A stretch of 64,000 nt of DNA, from NCBI GenBank assembly GCA_039619475.1, contig CM077115.1:416400557-416464556 (forward strand), written 5' to 3'. This DNA comes from Icerya purchasi (taxonomy: Eukaryota > Arthropoda > Insecta > Hemiptera > Monophlebidae). Positions 37,384-48,490 of this stretch are shown here, piece after piece. A program made the translations under genes and the position numbers. The notes below the pieces were generated by a model. The model ran no database searches, was not told where the DNA came from, and saw nothing but the letters and a program-made list of their open reading frames with translations. Position 1 is the first letter of the stretch. Each line of letters starts with the position of its first letter.

Positions 37384-39491
37384 TTTTAATTATTTTGATT
37401 CGAATTTTTTTAATATATTTTTAAGATATTAATAAATATCTCGCAAAAAATGAATGGTAATTATTATTATTATTTTTTTATTGAGCTTGAAAAAACGCTC
37501 AAAATTTATGCATCTAGAATACGCCTCTAATGGATCGAAGCCCTACGATCTGGGATCTTACTGCCTTAAAGGTATTCAAAATTCTTGAAATACCAGTTTA
37601 AACAAATTGAATATGAACAGCTGAGGTGAACAGCTAAGTTCAAGGCACTTAATATGAGAATATCCGTTAGCATATTGCCAAATTAATCTGTTTTTTGGGA
37701 TTCTGCATTATACGATCTAGCAGTAAAAATAAGACGTGTAAGATTTAGAGTCGGAAACCGTTGAGCCAAGTTCAATTACAATACTGTTAAATCTATTTAG
37801 GCAGGATTGACTTTAATACAGTCGCGTAAATCATCTTTCTTTTCGCTGTAAAAAAAAAAGAAAAAAATCTATATGAGATGGAAGATAAGCGCGAATTACA
37901 AAGTTTTAAAAGATAAAAATTAAAGCCAAGAACCGACTCCTGGTTTTGCGCCCTTACGCATGTAGATTTTACTTCAACCACATTCGATAAAGCGTTCGAG
38001 AAATATTGTTTACAGATTTATCGAGAAAAAGTTGAAACGGGAAACTCTAATTTGCTTTAATTGCTCTATTGGTACAATAATGCCGCTTTTATATCAAGAA
38101 ATGTGGTCATTAAGAATTAGAATTATTGATAAGATACGCCAAATTCGACGACGTTAAATATCGAAGTGATTGCACGCTTTTTTTTTAGGATTTTGTTCTT
38201 TTCTTCAAACGTGGCCTTTGACAAAAACTGCGTCCTTCAAACTTTCAATGAACAATCGCAAAAAAAAAAAAAAACATAATATTGCAACGGTTTTATTCGA
38301 TTATTTGTCTCCGCACACTGGAGGGATTCCAAATGAAACAGAGTTAAATTATTTTATTTAGGCTTATTTGTGTTTTAGATTACGGTATGTAGATCTTTCT
38401 TGGATAAGTTCAAAGAACAAATGAGAAAATGTTAAAACGCGCGGTGGTTATTAAATATAAGGTGTAAATAAAATTGTACGTATTGAACAAGTATTCAGTA
38501 TTATGCATGATTTTAATAGGATCAATTGAATTAGGTCGATGATCTCTTGCCTTTTTCTAATGTTTTTCTCGATCTTAATAGCTTTTTCGACGTTCGAAAA
38601 TAAACGACCTAGATAGTCGACAACCTTTTTCTATTTTCTAAATTATTTAAATAAGTAGCACGGCGCGCTTTAAAATACTTGGTTATCCTAAAGGTGTCCT
38701 ATAGGTTTTCGGAAGTTGTCTCGTTCCGAATACTTAAGAGTCGCTGTCTCAGGGCCATAACATCTAATATCGGAAATCGAATACCGGTTACATACCGGAG
38801 AAGTAATGTCTCGATCAAATTAAAAACGAATTAAAAAGAGAACCGAACCAGCAATACTTGAAATCCCCATCAGAGATCCTTAAGCACACCATGAAAAGAT
38901 CTTAATTGCGCAGTATCATCCATCGTTATAGCTACAGGTTAGTAATATTATTAATATTATTATTATTATTATTATTATTTGTTACATTTTGTTAGTATTA
39001 ATTCTTGCCTTTTTGCTTTTATCAGTATTGCTTTTCGGCCATCATTATTACAAATTCACCATTAAACAAAGCCAATTTTTACTTAAAATACCTGATATCC
39101 TATTCACTGCACTTCTGCTTAACTCATCGTAGGACTATATCGGTTCTCTCCTTCAGCAAACTATTGTGTTCTTCCGGCACCAGTGCTATCTCCGCCCGTT
39201 CTTTCAATGCCTCTTGATTAAACCAACGGGGGAATACCTTTACCATTGTAAAACTACTGGCATACCGTGTAATGCTATCCTAACTTAATAGACGGTGGTG
39301 AGCAAATGACAAACCTTAATACTCCTTTCCCCCCGAAATTTCATTTCGACATGATACTCCAGTAAAGACAGATCTGTCCTTCTTAAATGTGACACTACAC
39401 TGCTAAAAAATGTTAATAGCTGCGCTGCTGAGTAACTTTAGTCACTTGAAACCTATACATACTTACGTCGATGTGTTCAAAAAGCAAACCT

Positions 39492-39493
<2 letters not shown>
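37384..39493. other. unassigned AT-rich DNA
   Basis: No gene is recognised. (TTA)n runs occur at about 37463-37479 and 38944-38985. Confidence 0.5.
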
Positions 39494-39527
<34 letters not shown>

Positions 39528-39883
39528 TACAACGTATATCTTCTTAGGCTACCCCCCATTAGAAAAAATATCACAAAAAAATGTCCCAATTTTATGTAAC
39601 GTTTGTTATATTTTACAGGATTTTTGTTATTGTTATTTAAAAATGTCACAATTTTATGTAACGAAAAAATGTCTTAATTTTATATAATGAAAGTTAAATG
39701 TTAGGATAGGATTTTTGTGATTATGTAATTTTTTTTTTGTATTGATGCCAGTAAGAATTACGCTGTAAATTTTGGTAATTTTATACAAAGTATAGAAGAG
39801 AAAAAGACAGAAATGAAAGCAAGAGGGGTCAAGGGGCACAGCCCCTTGCGAGGCCAAAATGACCGAGTTATATATATATATAT
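39494..39883. mobile_element. short non-autonomous element bounded by (TA)n, copy 2 (Helentron-like candidate)
   Basis: A core of about 345 bp lies between (TA)n runs (39494-39523 and 39868-39883) and is closely related along its length to the 18164-18568 core, in the same orientation. It lacks most of the GTCCCAGAAAAAT iteration, so the internal repeat number varies between copies. The hairpin AAGGGGC-ACA-GCCCCTT (about 39832-39848) is perfect here. The left inverted repeat has diverged (ACAACGTATATC). Confidence 0.6.
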
Positions 39884-42800
39884 TAACTCATTAATAAATA
39901 CGCTTTTGAAATTGGCAGTGACGTTACATCATGGCGTTAGCGATAACTGTTCTATTAAAAAAGATTGTACTCCACACATATTGTAGTGTGTCAATGTTTG
40001 TTAACAGGTTGCGCATGTTTTTAATAACTCATTCCCTAGCTTCATTTAAATGTATTGCATCTGAAAATACTACGAATACTTATAGTAAAGGTTAATTACA
40101 TCCTAAAGCAGCCTCTTCACCCTAAGTGTCTCCAGAAACGTTTCTGTTGTGCACGTTTATTCACATGAGTACTGCTGATAACGAACGGGTGGATTTGAGG
40201 GCTAGGTCAACACTGTTATATCCTCAATGATTTCCACTAGTATGCTCTTCTACGGACGTCTGAAGACTAAAATTGATCGACCAATGGCAATACACGGCAA
40301 AGTTTTTTAAAATATAAAATCGCCAACTAACATTTCCTCTCAGCTCTCCTCTGCCTTATGTTTCGCGCAAAAAATATACTCCACATTAAATTGTTTTTTT
40401 GATCACACAGCAATCTCCGGTAATTAAAAATACAACTACTTGATCATTCGTGGATTTTCAGGCCGCTCCGCCAATCACTTCCTACAGCAATGTCTGGCTT
40501 TCCCTCGCACCGTTGCTTCTCTCAAATAATTTCGATAGAATACTTTCTTCACTTGATTTTTTTGGGGCGAACAACCTACTTTGAAAAATTTAAGATACTC
40601 TTCATACCTTGGCCCATTGTAATTACCTGAGCAGTTAAACGCACATGGTACATCGGCGAAATCGGGGGAAGTTAAAAAAAGAAGAAGAAAAAGAAGAAGA
40701 AGCGAACATGTCTGTATCTATTATTATTACAATCCGATAGATTTTTGTGTCGTTGCGTAATCGAAAAATTTTAATCAGCATTGCCGCTCTGAAAATGTAA
40801 AACGCAATTACGAGAACAGACTTATTTTTTATAAAAGTGATTAATTGGCTCCATTTCGTTAAAAAATCAAATTAGTTTCAATTGACGCTATTCGTTTTCG
40901 AATGTTCAACACCTTTCGGCTTGTTTAAAGTAAAATCCGCCGGAATATTCTTAAATGGGACATCACTTTTTGCGCGAACGAAAAGGGAGCTGACTATCTT
41001 TCCCAGCCACGGTATCTATGTCGGCCAACAACTGCGGAACATTTACATATAGAGCTCTACTTGTTCTAGATGACTCGACTGCGTACGCGTCTCCTCTATA
41101 TTCTCGCTGCATTAGATAATTGTTTCGCGAACAAATTTCCAACTGTAAACAGCACTTCTGTAGCATGTATAGTTCTTCGGACGGCGCCGAGGCACGTCTT
41201 TCGAATTTTTGAAATTTATTCGGTCTGCGTCGACTGATGCGTATTATTAAAAACTAAATATAAATAAATAAATAAATAAATAAATAAGAAAGGGGGAAAA
41301 AAAACGACAACATATTAGCATTTCACCACCTTGCCCACACACGCCCGTGTCGCCTTCATTATCGTATTTTTCCATTAAATGTCTTTTTTGTTTGTGTTTT
41401 TTTTTTGGAAAAAGAAAAACAAAAGCAGAACGTTCGTATATAGATGAAATTTAATTAAACAATCTGAGCTAATTTTCAGCCGGATGAACAACAACTTTTG
41501 ATTACTGATATTCAGAAACTGCTCGCTGATGAGTGTGTAGCCCCGCCTGTAAAAGCTGGAATAGCCTTTTTGACTTGAGCACGCATCGTTCGGAACGCGT
41601 TGGCTAGAGAACGGTGTATCAAGCCTGACAAAGGCGCCTTTGATTTGAATTTTTTGATATTCTCTGGACGTTCAATTGTTCTCGGTCACAGGCAAGTGCG
41701 TTTGCGTTACCGCTTGATGTTCCTATGCGAACGAGAGCTTCTTAAATACTTGATCGGAACAGCTAAACTATCATTTTTGATTTTTCACCTAACGGCGTCA
41801 TTTTGATTTCGACTCCCCCCCCCCCAGTTGAAACAGTGTAGAACCAGTAGCCAGGGAAGCGTGAAGGACAGGTTAGGACTTATAACCCACCACCCTTTTA
41901 AAATTTTAACCAAGCGAAAAAGAAAGATCGAAAAAAGTTAAAACCAATAGAGAGATAGATAACCGCGTGAATTTAGTTCCCAAAAAAACTGCACCTGTAC
42001 GTCCAAGATCTCCGTGAGTTATAGAGAGAAGAAGGATCGGAAAGAAAGATCTTAAATGTTTGCCATTAGTAAGCAGCGCGATGCGTCGTTTTACATGCCC
42101 GATATCTATTATTAGAAGTACGCTTGCTAATTTCTTCGAAGCAAAAACGAACGCATCAATGAACGAATACACTGAAAGTTATTTTTGTTAGTAATCCGAT
42201 CCGAATGGAAGTTTAAATATATATATATATATATATATATTTCTTATTGAACTACTATTTTTAATTAAAATTGCAAAATAAAAATTAAAAATAAATAAAA
42301 ATGGCAAAAGATCGACGCGACATTTAAAATAGAATAAAAAAGGAACATTAATAGTTTTACTAGAAAATAGTATTAAACATATTAATTATTAAAATCTGTA
42401 GGTAAAATTCATACAAATGTTTTATAGCATAAATTAAGTTTCTCTGTTGTAACTCTAATTTTTTCATAGAGGCTTTGGTTCTTTAGGGGGGCGAGGGGAA
42501 ATGTCCCCTATCCCCTCGCCAAGTGGATCCGACACTGCATTAACGCACCACCGTGAATGTTAACTTTAATATTGTCCATGCGCGCCGGCTAAACTAGGTG
42601 CACACGGACGAAACATCAGCGGTGGTGTATCTCACTGGAATTGCCGCTATTATCCGAAATCGGTGCGTTAGATAAGTGCTCAGAGAAATCACATTTTACA
42701 ATCGACTTAGGAAAACGCGGAAGCAACGAATTCCCAGTCGGCCCTCGGAGAAGAGGGAAATAATACAATTTTAAGACACACGATACGCGCACAAGTTAGC

Positions 42801-43584
42801 TAATTCGAATACAATTTGCAAAGTCATTTTATAAGTTTTAATAAAGCGAAATATTCATTCGCTCTGAAGTTAAATTCGGTCTTTAGAAAAACTTTTCAAT
42901 TCGATTCAACTTTTTCTATTAACTAGTACAACCTGCAGCAATACAGCGAGAAATGTTCGTTCGAATTTCACACCATTCTGACGAAAAAAATTCCAACTTC
43001 TTAAGATTTATATTTCACATAAAAAATTGCCATAATTTTACGTTTTTCATTATCATTATTACTACTATTTCCGTCCTCCGTTATTTTAACAAGTCCACTT
43101 TCTACTTTTATTTATAAGTTCCGTCTTTTACGATGTGCTACCGTAATCGACAAAATGCTCAGCAGCTTTATATGTATGCTGCCGAATGAAACATCGAGAA
43201 CTGTATATTTGTTTATAAGAGAATAAGTGAGTTGGGTTCATGAAGGGTTGCTTATCTACATTTATAGAGTTAATCGGTAGATTTATTGATAAACTTATTT
43301 AATTATTTTATATTTCTTTATTATGAAAGCGAATAGAGTGATAAAAAAAAAAAATCCATAATGATCGCTGTACATTTAAAAATTCTTTCATAGTTATCTA
43401 TAAAAATATGTATGTTTTCTACACAGAGATTCAAAGTGTAAGTAATAATGTAAATGTGTTGTATGTTTATGTAAAATTATTTTTAATTAAAAGCGTATGT
43501 GTAAATGTGTGTTTTATAAATTTATGTGTGTAAGCAGGTACATATATTTATGTACGTGATTGTGAATTAAATATATTGTGCATA

Positions 43585-43619
<35 letters not shown>

Positions 43620-44022
43620 CATGTCGTATACAATAAACTGCGGCTGGGAAATAAAGTAGGAGGAAAAAAGAAAAAAAAAATACCGGGAAAGAGATTTTTT
43701 TTTTTTTTTTTAAATATATACATGTAATAAATTAGTGCGTGTAGTTAATAATTTGGCAAGGGTATGGGAGTTACTCTTTACTTTTTGTAATAATTTTAAA
43801 TATATTATCTATCGTCGCTTATGCGTAAACTTTAATACCTTTGCACTATGTAATATTTTTGTATTTTTCATTTATTCATATGTTCGCTTGGTTTTATTAT
43901 TTTGCTGTAATTTATTTTTCTTTTTCTTTTCTTTTTCTATCGGATTAATATTTGTCATACTTTTAAATTTCTCAGCTGTCGTCACTACTTGTACTAAGTA
44001 GATTTATGGATATTTTTGTGAC

Positions 44023-44053
<31 letters not shown>

Positions 44054-44149
44054 GTCGATGATTTGATTTGATTAATATTATTATTGTTATTATTCATTAT
44101 TTTCTCGGTTTTATTATATTCCGAATCAAGACACAATTATTTTATTATA
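39884..44149. other. unassigned AT-rich DNA with simple repeats
   Basis: No gene is recognised. It includes AAG/GAA-rich (40675-40705), (AAAT)n (41258-41286), a C-run (41814-41825), (TA)n (42216-42240, 43585-43618) and (AAT)n (44023-44053). A perfect GGCGAGGGG/CCCCTCGCC inverted repeat lies at 42490-42520. A relatively GC-balanced frame at 40963-41166 (reverse) has no recognisable domain. Confidence 0.5.
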
Positions 44150-44880
44150 TTTTAGTGGTTTAAAAACTTCCCTCACTATGTTACAGGTACTTAATATGAC
44201 TGCGTTTGTGCGTTACTATGTACCTACATCCTGGAATCTGTAATGTTTTAAGAGCTTCCCCATTAATGTGTTTTTGGTACTGACATTATAAGTGGTATAT
44301 CTTCTTTTGTTTCCATATCTTCTTTTGTTTCCATATCTTCTTTTGTTTCCATATCTTCTTTTATTTCAGTGGTTAAACTGCTGTATTTACTTTTTTTTTT
44401 TTCATATTTCTAGCTAATATTACCGTCATTAAGGATGTCTATTAAAAATGTATTCTTTAATGGTTTTTGTGAATATTAAGGTAATATCAATTAGCATTTA
44501 ATTTATGATCTGTAAGAATATTTCTATCTCGATATAATTTTACAATTTCGTTTTCTGCTTTCTTGTTTTTTATTATTTCATATTTATGCGCTATTTTTTG
44601 ATGTACCTATTATTTTCGCCATTATGCCTTTCTATATATTCTGCTTCTGCAAGTAATTTACATCCTCCTGTAATATGTTCAATTGTTTCAAGGGCTTGAT
44701 AGCATTTACGTCACACATCATACTAGTTGTATCTTAATCTTTTATTATGTATATATTTTTTGTAATTTTTCTTTGATATCAATGTTTGCTGTTCACTTTA
44801 TATATTGATATGTGTCTTCCATGTAGCATTTTACCAGACTATTTTTCTTTTTTCTCATTAATAAAATTCCTTTTTTTTGT
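44150..44880 (-). mobile_element. LINE relic, C-terminal part with zinc knuckle and restriction-like endonuclease region
   Basis: Reverse-strand reading gives LETIEHITGGCKLLAEAEYIERH (in two steps, about 44705-44625), matching the ETVEHIxSGCxxLAxxEYxxRH knuckle of many insect LINEs. Next comes RDRNILTDHKLNAN (about 44535-44495), where the family has WDxxIxTDKxIxANRPDI. It ends with a piece resembling KAVILNTCHIVRKFL (about 44205-44165). The RPDI..IDxxxP catalytic region expected between the last two is degraded. An 18-bp tandem repeat (44297-44366) lies in frame within it. The knuckle followed by a restriction-like endonuclease suggests an R4/Dong or R2-like class. It is heavily mutated. Confidence 0.65.
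44297..44366. repeat. 18-bp tandem repeat inside the LINE relic
   Basis: 3.9 copies of ATATCTTCTTTTGTTTCC. On the reverse (LINE) strand each unit reads KKIWKQ. The family normally has one EIKKIWKQK-type segment here, so a single coding segment has been amplified. Confidence 0.9.
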
Positions 44881-46929
44881 TTTTTTTTTTAAATATTTTA
44901 AGATTTTGTACATTATACGGAATCCTTAAAATCTGTCGGGTTCGTCAAAAAATATATTGGCCCAAGAAAGGAGAAAATAATGAGAAGCGAATCAGATATA
45001 TTTATGTGATTAGATTTGGGGGATAGAAAAGACCTGGAATGACCGAGGGTGTTGGCAAGAGGACGGAAAGAGAAAAAATTGTTCGGTTTGTTAAAACTTT
45101 TTAGTATTATTATCGTAATTATTAAATTAGAAATAAGTGTTCTTAATGGCGGAATAAGCTTTGCGGTAACGTAATTGCTTGTTTTGTTTTGTTTTGTTTT
45201 GTTTTTTTTTTTAGCGTTTGTACGATTTTTCCTTTACGTTATTTTATTGCATTTCTTTAACACTGTTTATTTCTTTTATTTGCTTTTTTTATTGCCTTAC
45301 ACACAACAACTTTAAAAAACTAAATGTACCGGAAATTACTTTTAAACTAGGTTAAAGAAATTAGATGTTTCAAAATTTGAAGGTTATTATCTCAGAGGAA
45401 AAATCGGAGATGGTACCGGAAAGGAGAGGACCGAAGTGTGGGGTAGAGCAGAGTACAGGAAAAATAGAGATAAAAGGCGATGTCCGCAGAGCTAGAAAAG
45501 CGGAAACGTTACGGAGATTTTGAATATGCCTGAGATTGGTATATCGGATGCGGAAACGTGTTATTTTTGCTCTACCATTTATCGTTCATGAAAATTATTT
45601 TAATGTTCGCAGAATTGAATTTCGCGAGGACAAAGTGCTTCGGGAGGAAATTGTAGACTATTCCGATTTTCAGTTGGGGTTGGTAATATCGTGATGACGC
45701 ACTTTTTTTGCGGCATAGTGATCCTTTCAAAGAATACTCGTCAAGTGTGCGATTTTCGATTACGTTTTTTTTGTTCTTTCAAGTGTTTCGCAGTTCCTTG
45801 GTGCCTCGTTTTCGGCATTAAAGGGTAAATTTATTCTGGTCTACCTTTCGGTTCGTTCGATAGAATTATATTATACTCTTCGTTTTAGAATGACTTATTT
45901 ATTGAGCCTGAAGCTACCGTCATGTTTATCGTACCAATAACGTATTCTATCGAATCGTCGCCGCGCCAGCAGCCAATTACATTCGAAGAACGCTCCAGAA
46001 TCTACTGAAATTAATTTTTTTATAGAAATAAAATTTTATAAATGACATCTCGTCCGTTTTTTCGTTTAAAATGCAAATATATCGGTTGTATTTTAACAGG
46101 CAGCTTATTAACCGTAAACGCTGCGTTAATGATATCTTTTCCGATATCGTTTACACCACATTTGAGAATTCGATTGAGCAATGAGTAGCATCGAGGCGCT
46201 ATGCAGAAAACTGTCTGCATAGCTGTAAAAGATAATTCGGAAAAAAATGGAGAATATTTAAAAACATAGTCAACAGTTGGTACCTGTCATTTGTAATCGG
46301 CTCACGAAGTTCTTAAACAATACGCTCTCCTGGAAGCCGCGGCGTTCTAGTGGCACATTTGAGACTATTTATAACTGTCGACTTGTAGCGATGCGTAGAA
46401 CATAAAAAACAAGGAGATAAAAGACACGGAAAAATTGGCTTAAACGACCGGTGTAAAATACAATCCCGCGGTGTTCATTACATTTTCCATTAAGAGGGAA
46501 TATATACCTTTGTAAAAAAAATTATTTTTGTATTTTTTTTATTGGCTTAAAAGGTGGTGTGATCCCTTAACTATCCAAATATGATATCCAAGAAGTTTTA
46601 TGAGGGGGAAAATTCTTTAAATGGTCCGCTAATTCCAAAGACGGTTTTAGCTCTGCGGTATTTTGAAAACATTTTCCGAATGCTTGCTTTTTAAATGTTG
46701 AAGTCACTAGGGCGGCAAATACATGTTATTGATTGTGTTCACTTTTATTAAATATATTAAATTCAGTCACTAGATGACGTTAGTACTTGAATTTTCAAGC
46801 TATAAAAGCGGGAGACGCCGAAAAGTCCGGTTGAATAAGGGGATAATGAGACACACTCAGCAATTTTAATCGAGGCGTTAAAATGAGTTTACCATTGTGA
46901 CATGACACGCAGGTTGTTCGAAATACCAC
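44881..46929. other. unassigned AT-rich DNA
   Basis: No gene is recognised. It contains a (TTTTG)n run at about 45179-45205. Confidence 0.5.
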
Positions 46930-47076
46930 GCGGTTTTAAAACTAACGACCCGATTCGATGTTATTTCTAGAGTCAAAACAGACGCAGCGATTTTAGAAGC
47001 GGTTTTAAAACTAACGACCCGATTCGATGTTATTTCTAGAGTCAAAACAGACGCAGCGATTTTAGAAGCGGTTTTA
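46930..47076. repeat. 69-bp perfect tandem duplication
   Basis: Unit 1 (46930-46998) and unit 2 (46999-47067) appear identical; a third unit starts (GCGGTTTTAA, 47068) and then diverges. The unit begins GCGGTTTTAAAACTAACGAC. Perfect identity suggests a recent event or an assembly artefact. Confidence 0.95.
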
Positions 47077-47740
47077 ACACCGTTTTTACTTTGTTTGTTT
47101 TTTTGTTGTTGAGGACTGCAAAACTTTTAAAGCGATTGTCGAGAGAAACCCAAATATATAGATAAAAAAAACCGGATGGGGAACCCGAATTCTAGTGAAA
47201 AACAAAAAAATTAGGTGGTAAAAGAAAGCTAAAACTTCCCGGATGAACTCACAATTTATTACGGATTGACCATTCGTAGACACTGCCATTCTGTCGAAGA
47301 AATGAGAAAAACTATCCGGGCCACGTTATATATCATAAAATTTCGACTGATGATAAACCTTAACATCATTTATGCCCGGAGAGCTCAAAATCGTGGTGTG
47401 CTTGGCAACTGCGCAAGGCTATCAGAGGAGATGAAGATAATTGCGATATCAAAAGACATTTTTCACGACTTGCTGACACGTTGCTTAGGCGGATACATTC
47501 AGAACTCGAGAATGAGATGCTACGGCGTGGTCAATAGCTCTGAAAAAACTGTTTCAGGAGATGGGGGGGAGTGAACTTGATATTGCCGTGAATCTTGCTG
47601 TAATTTACTTTGATGACGGACACAGAGGCATAAATGAGTCAATTGGAGATAATTATTGGCCTTTAATGCTACAATTTTATGTAGCAAAGCTGACGACCAG
47701 CGGATTGCAAAATCCGAGCGCTCCCTCATCAAAAAGGTAA
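47077..47740 (+). pseudogene. Kolobok-like transposase remnant, C-terminal part
   Basis: Forward frames from 47266 give IRRHCHSVEEMRKTIRATLY, then after a frame change HKISTDDKP and SSKSWCAWQ (about 47328-47400). Another change leads to LLTRCLGGYIQNS (about 47470-47505), and a third frame opened at about 47561 has LDIAVNLAVIYFDDGHRGI (about 47577-47633) and ends at 47739. The family pattern here is CHSVEEMRKAI, then SWCxWQ, then LxRCLxGxTQNxNE carrying the catalytic Glu, then IAVxxAVxxFNDG. In this copy the QNxNE motif reads QNSRM. It complements the copy at 35.9-37 kb, which has only the N-terminal and central part. No inverted ends were found. Confidence 0.6.
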
Positions 47741-48146
47741 AAATGAATGGCAGAAGGATCTTGAACTAGAAGGACAGTTATATCAGTTCAGCGCCGAGAT
47801 AAAAGGTAAACATGAAATTTCCGCGATTTTATATGTTACTTGAAACGCGTTTTTCTCGATTCATAGCGCTTTTAATTTTGAAACGATCGAGTTGAAATTT
47901 TAGTTGCAGCTTCCTAATTACATTTTCTAGAAAAATACGTAGGATTTTTTCGCTAGGTTAAAATTTTAACGATTTCATGATCGAAAATCGACCGTTTTTT
48001 TTCGATAAAACATAAAGTTTTTCTTCATATTGACGCCATCTTTTTAAAAATCAATACTTTTAAAAAGTCCTACGTACTTTTCTAGTTTTTTTTTGTATCT
48101 CCAAATCCTTTTGGATATGTCTTAGTTATGGGGGGTCATTCTAGAA

Positions 48147-48334
48147 TTTGCGCCAGCAAAAAGTGTAACGGGAGTAACCTCATCAAAGGGAGTTTGCGTC
48201 ACCGAAAAATGTAATGAAAGTAGAAGTGGAGTCATCAAAGAGGGTTTGTGTGGCCAAAAAATGTAACGGGAGTGACGTCATCAATGGAAGGTTTGCGCCA
48301 CCGAAAAGTGTAACGGAAGTGACGTTATCAATCA
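48147..48334. repeat. minisatellite, four units of 45-52 bp
   Basis: Each unit contains TTTGCGCCACCGAAAA-like, GTGTAACGGGAGTGA-like and CATCAAA-like segments. The units differ at several positions. It sits immediately before a Helentron 3' end. Internal minisatellites are known in Helentron-derived elements. Confidence 0.9.
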
Positions 48335-48490
48335 CATGACTAGAATACACTTGTTGATCATTTGGAAATTAAGAGCCACATATCGTACTTTTCCTATCAC
48401 AAACCTTTGTTAAGTATCACTAATATGCAATAAAAATACTATGTATATTAAATGGAAAACAGTTTTTAACCCATTTCCTAGAAGATTTAA
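48335..48490 (+). mobile_element. Helentron 3' end, first copy
   Basis: Reads VDHLEIKSHISYFSYHKPLL and then SITNMQ and stop (stop at about 48435). This is the end of the AP-type endonuclease found fused behind the Helentron helicase; the H of YHKP corresponds to the catalytic histidine of the SxH motif. The sequence after the stop continues in parallel with the second copy to about 48487. With the minisatellite upstream, this may be a short non-autonomous Helentron rather than a long truncated one. Confidence 0.65.
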
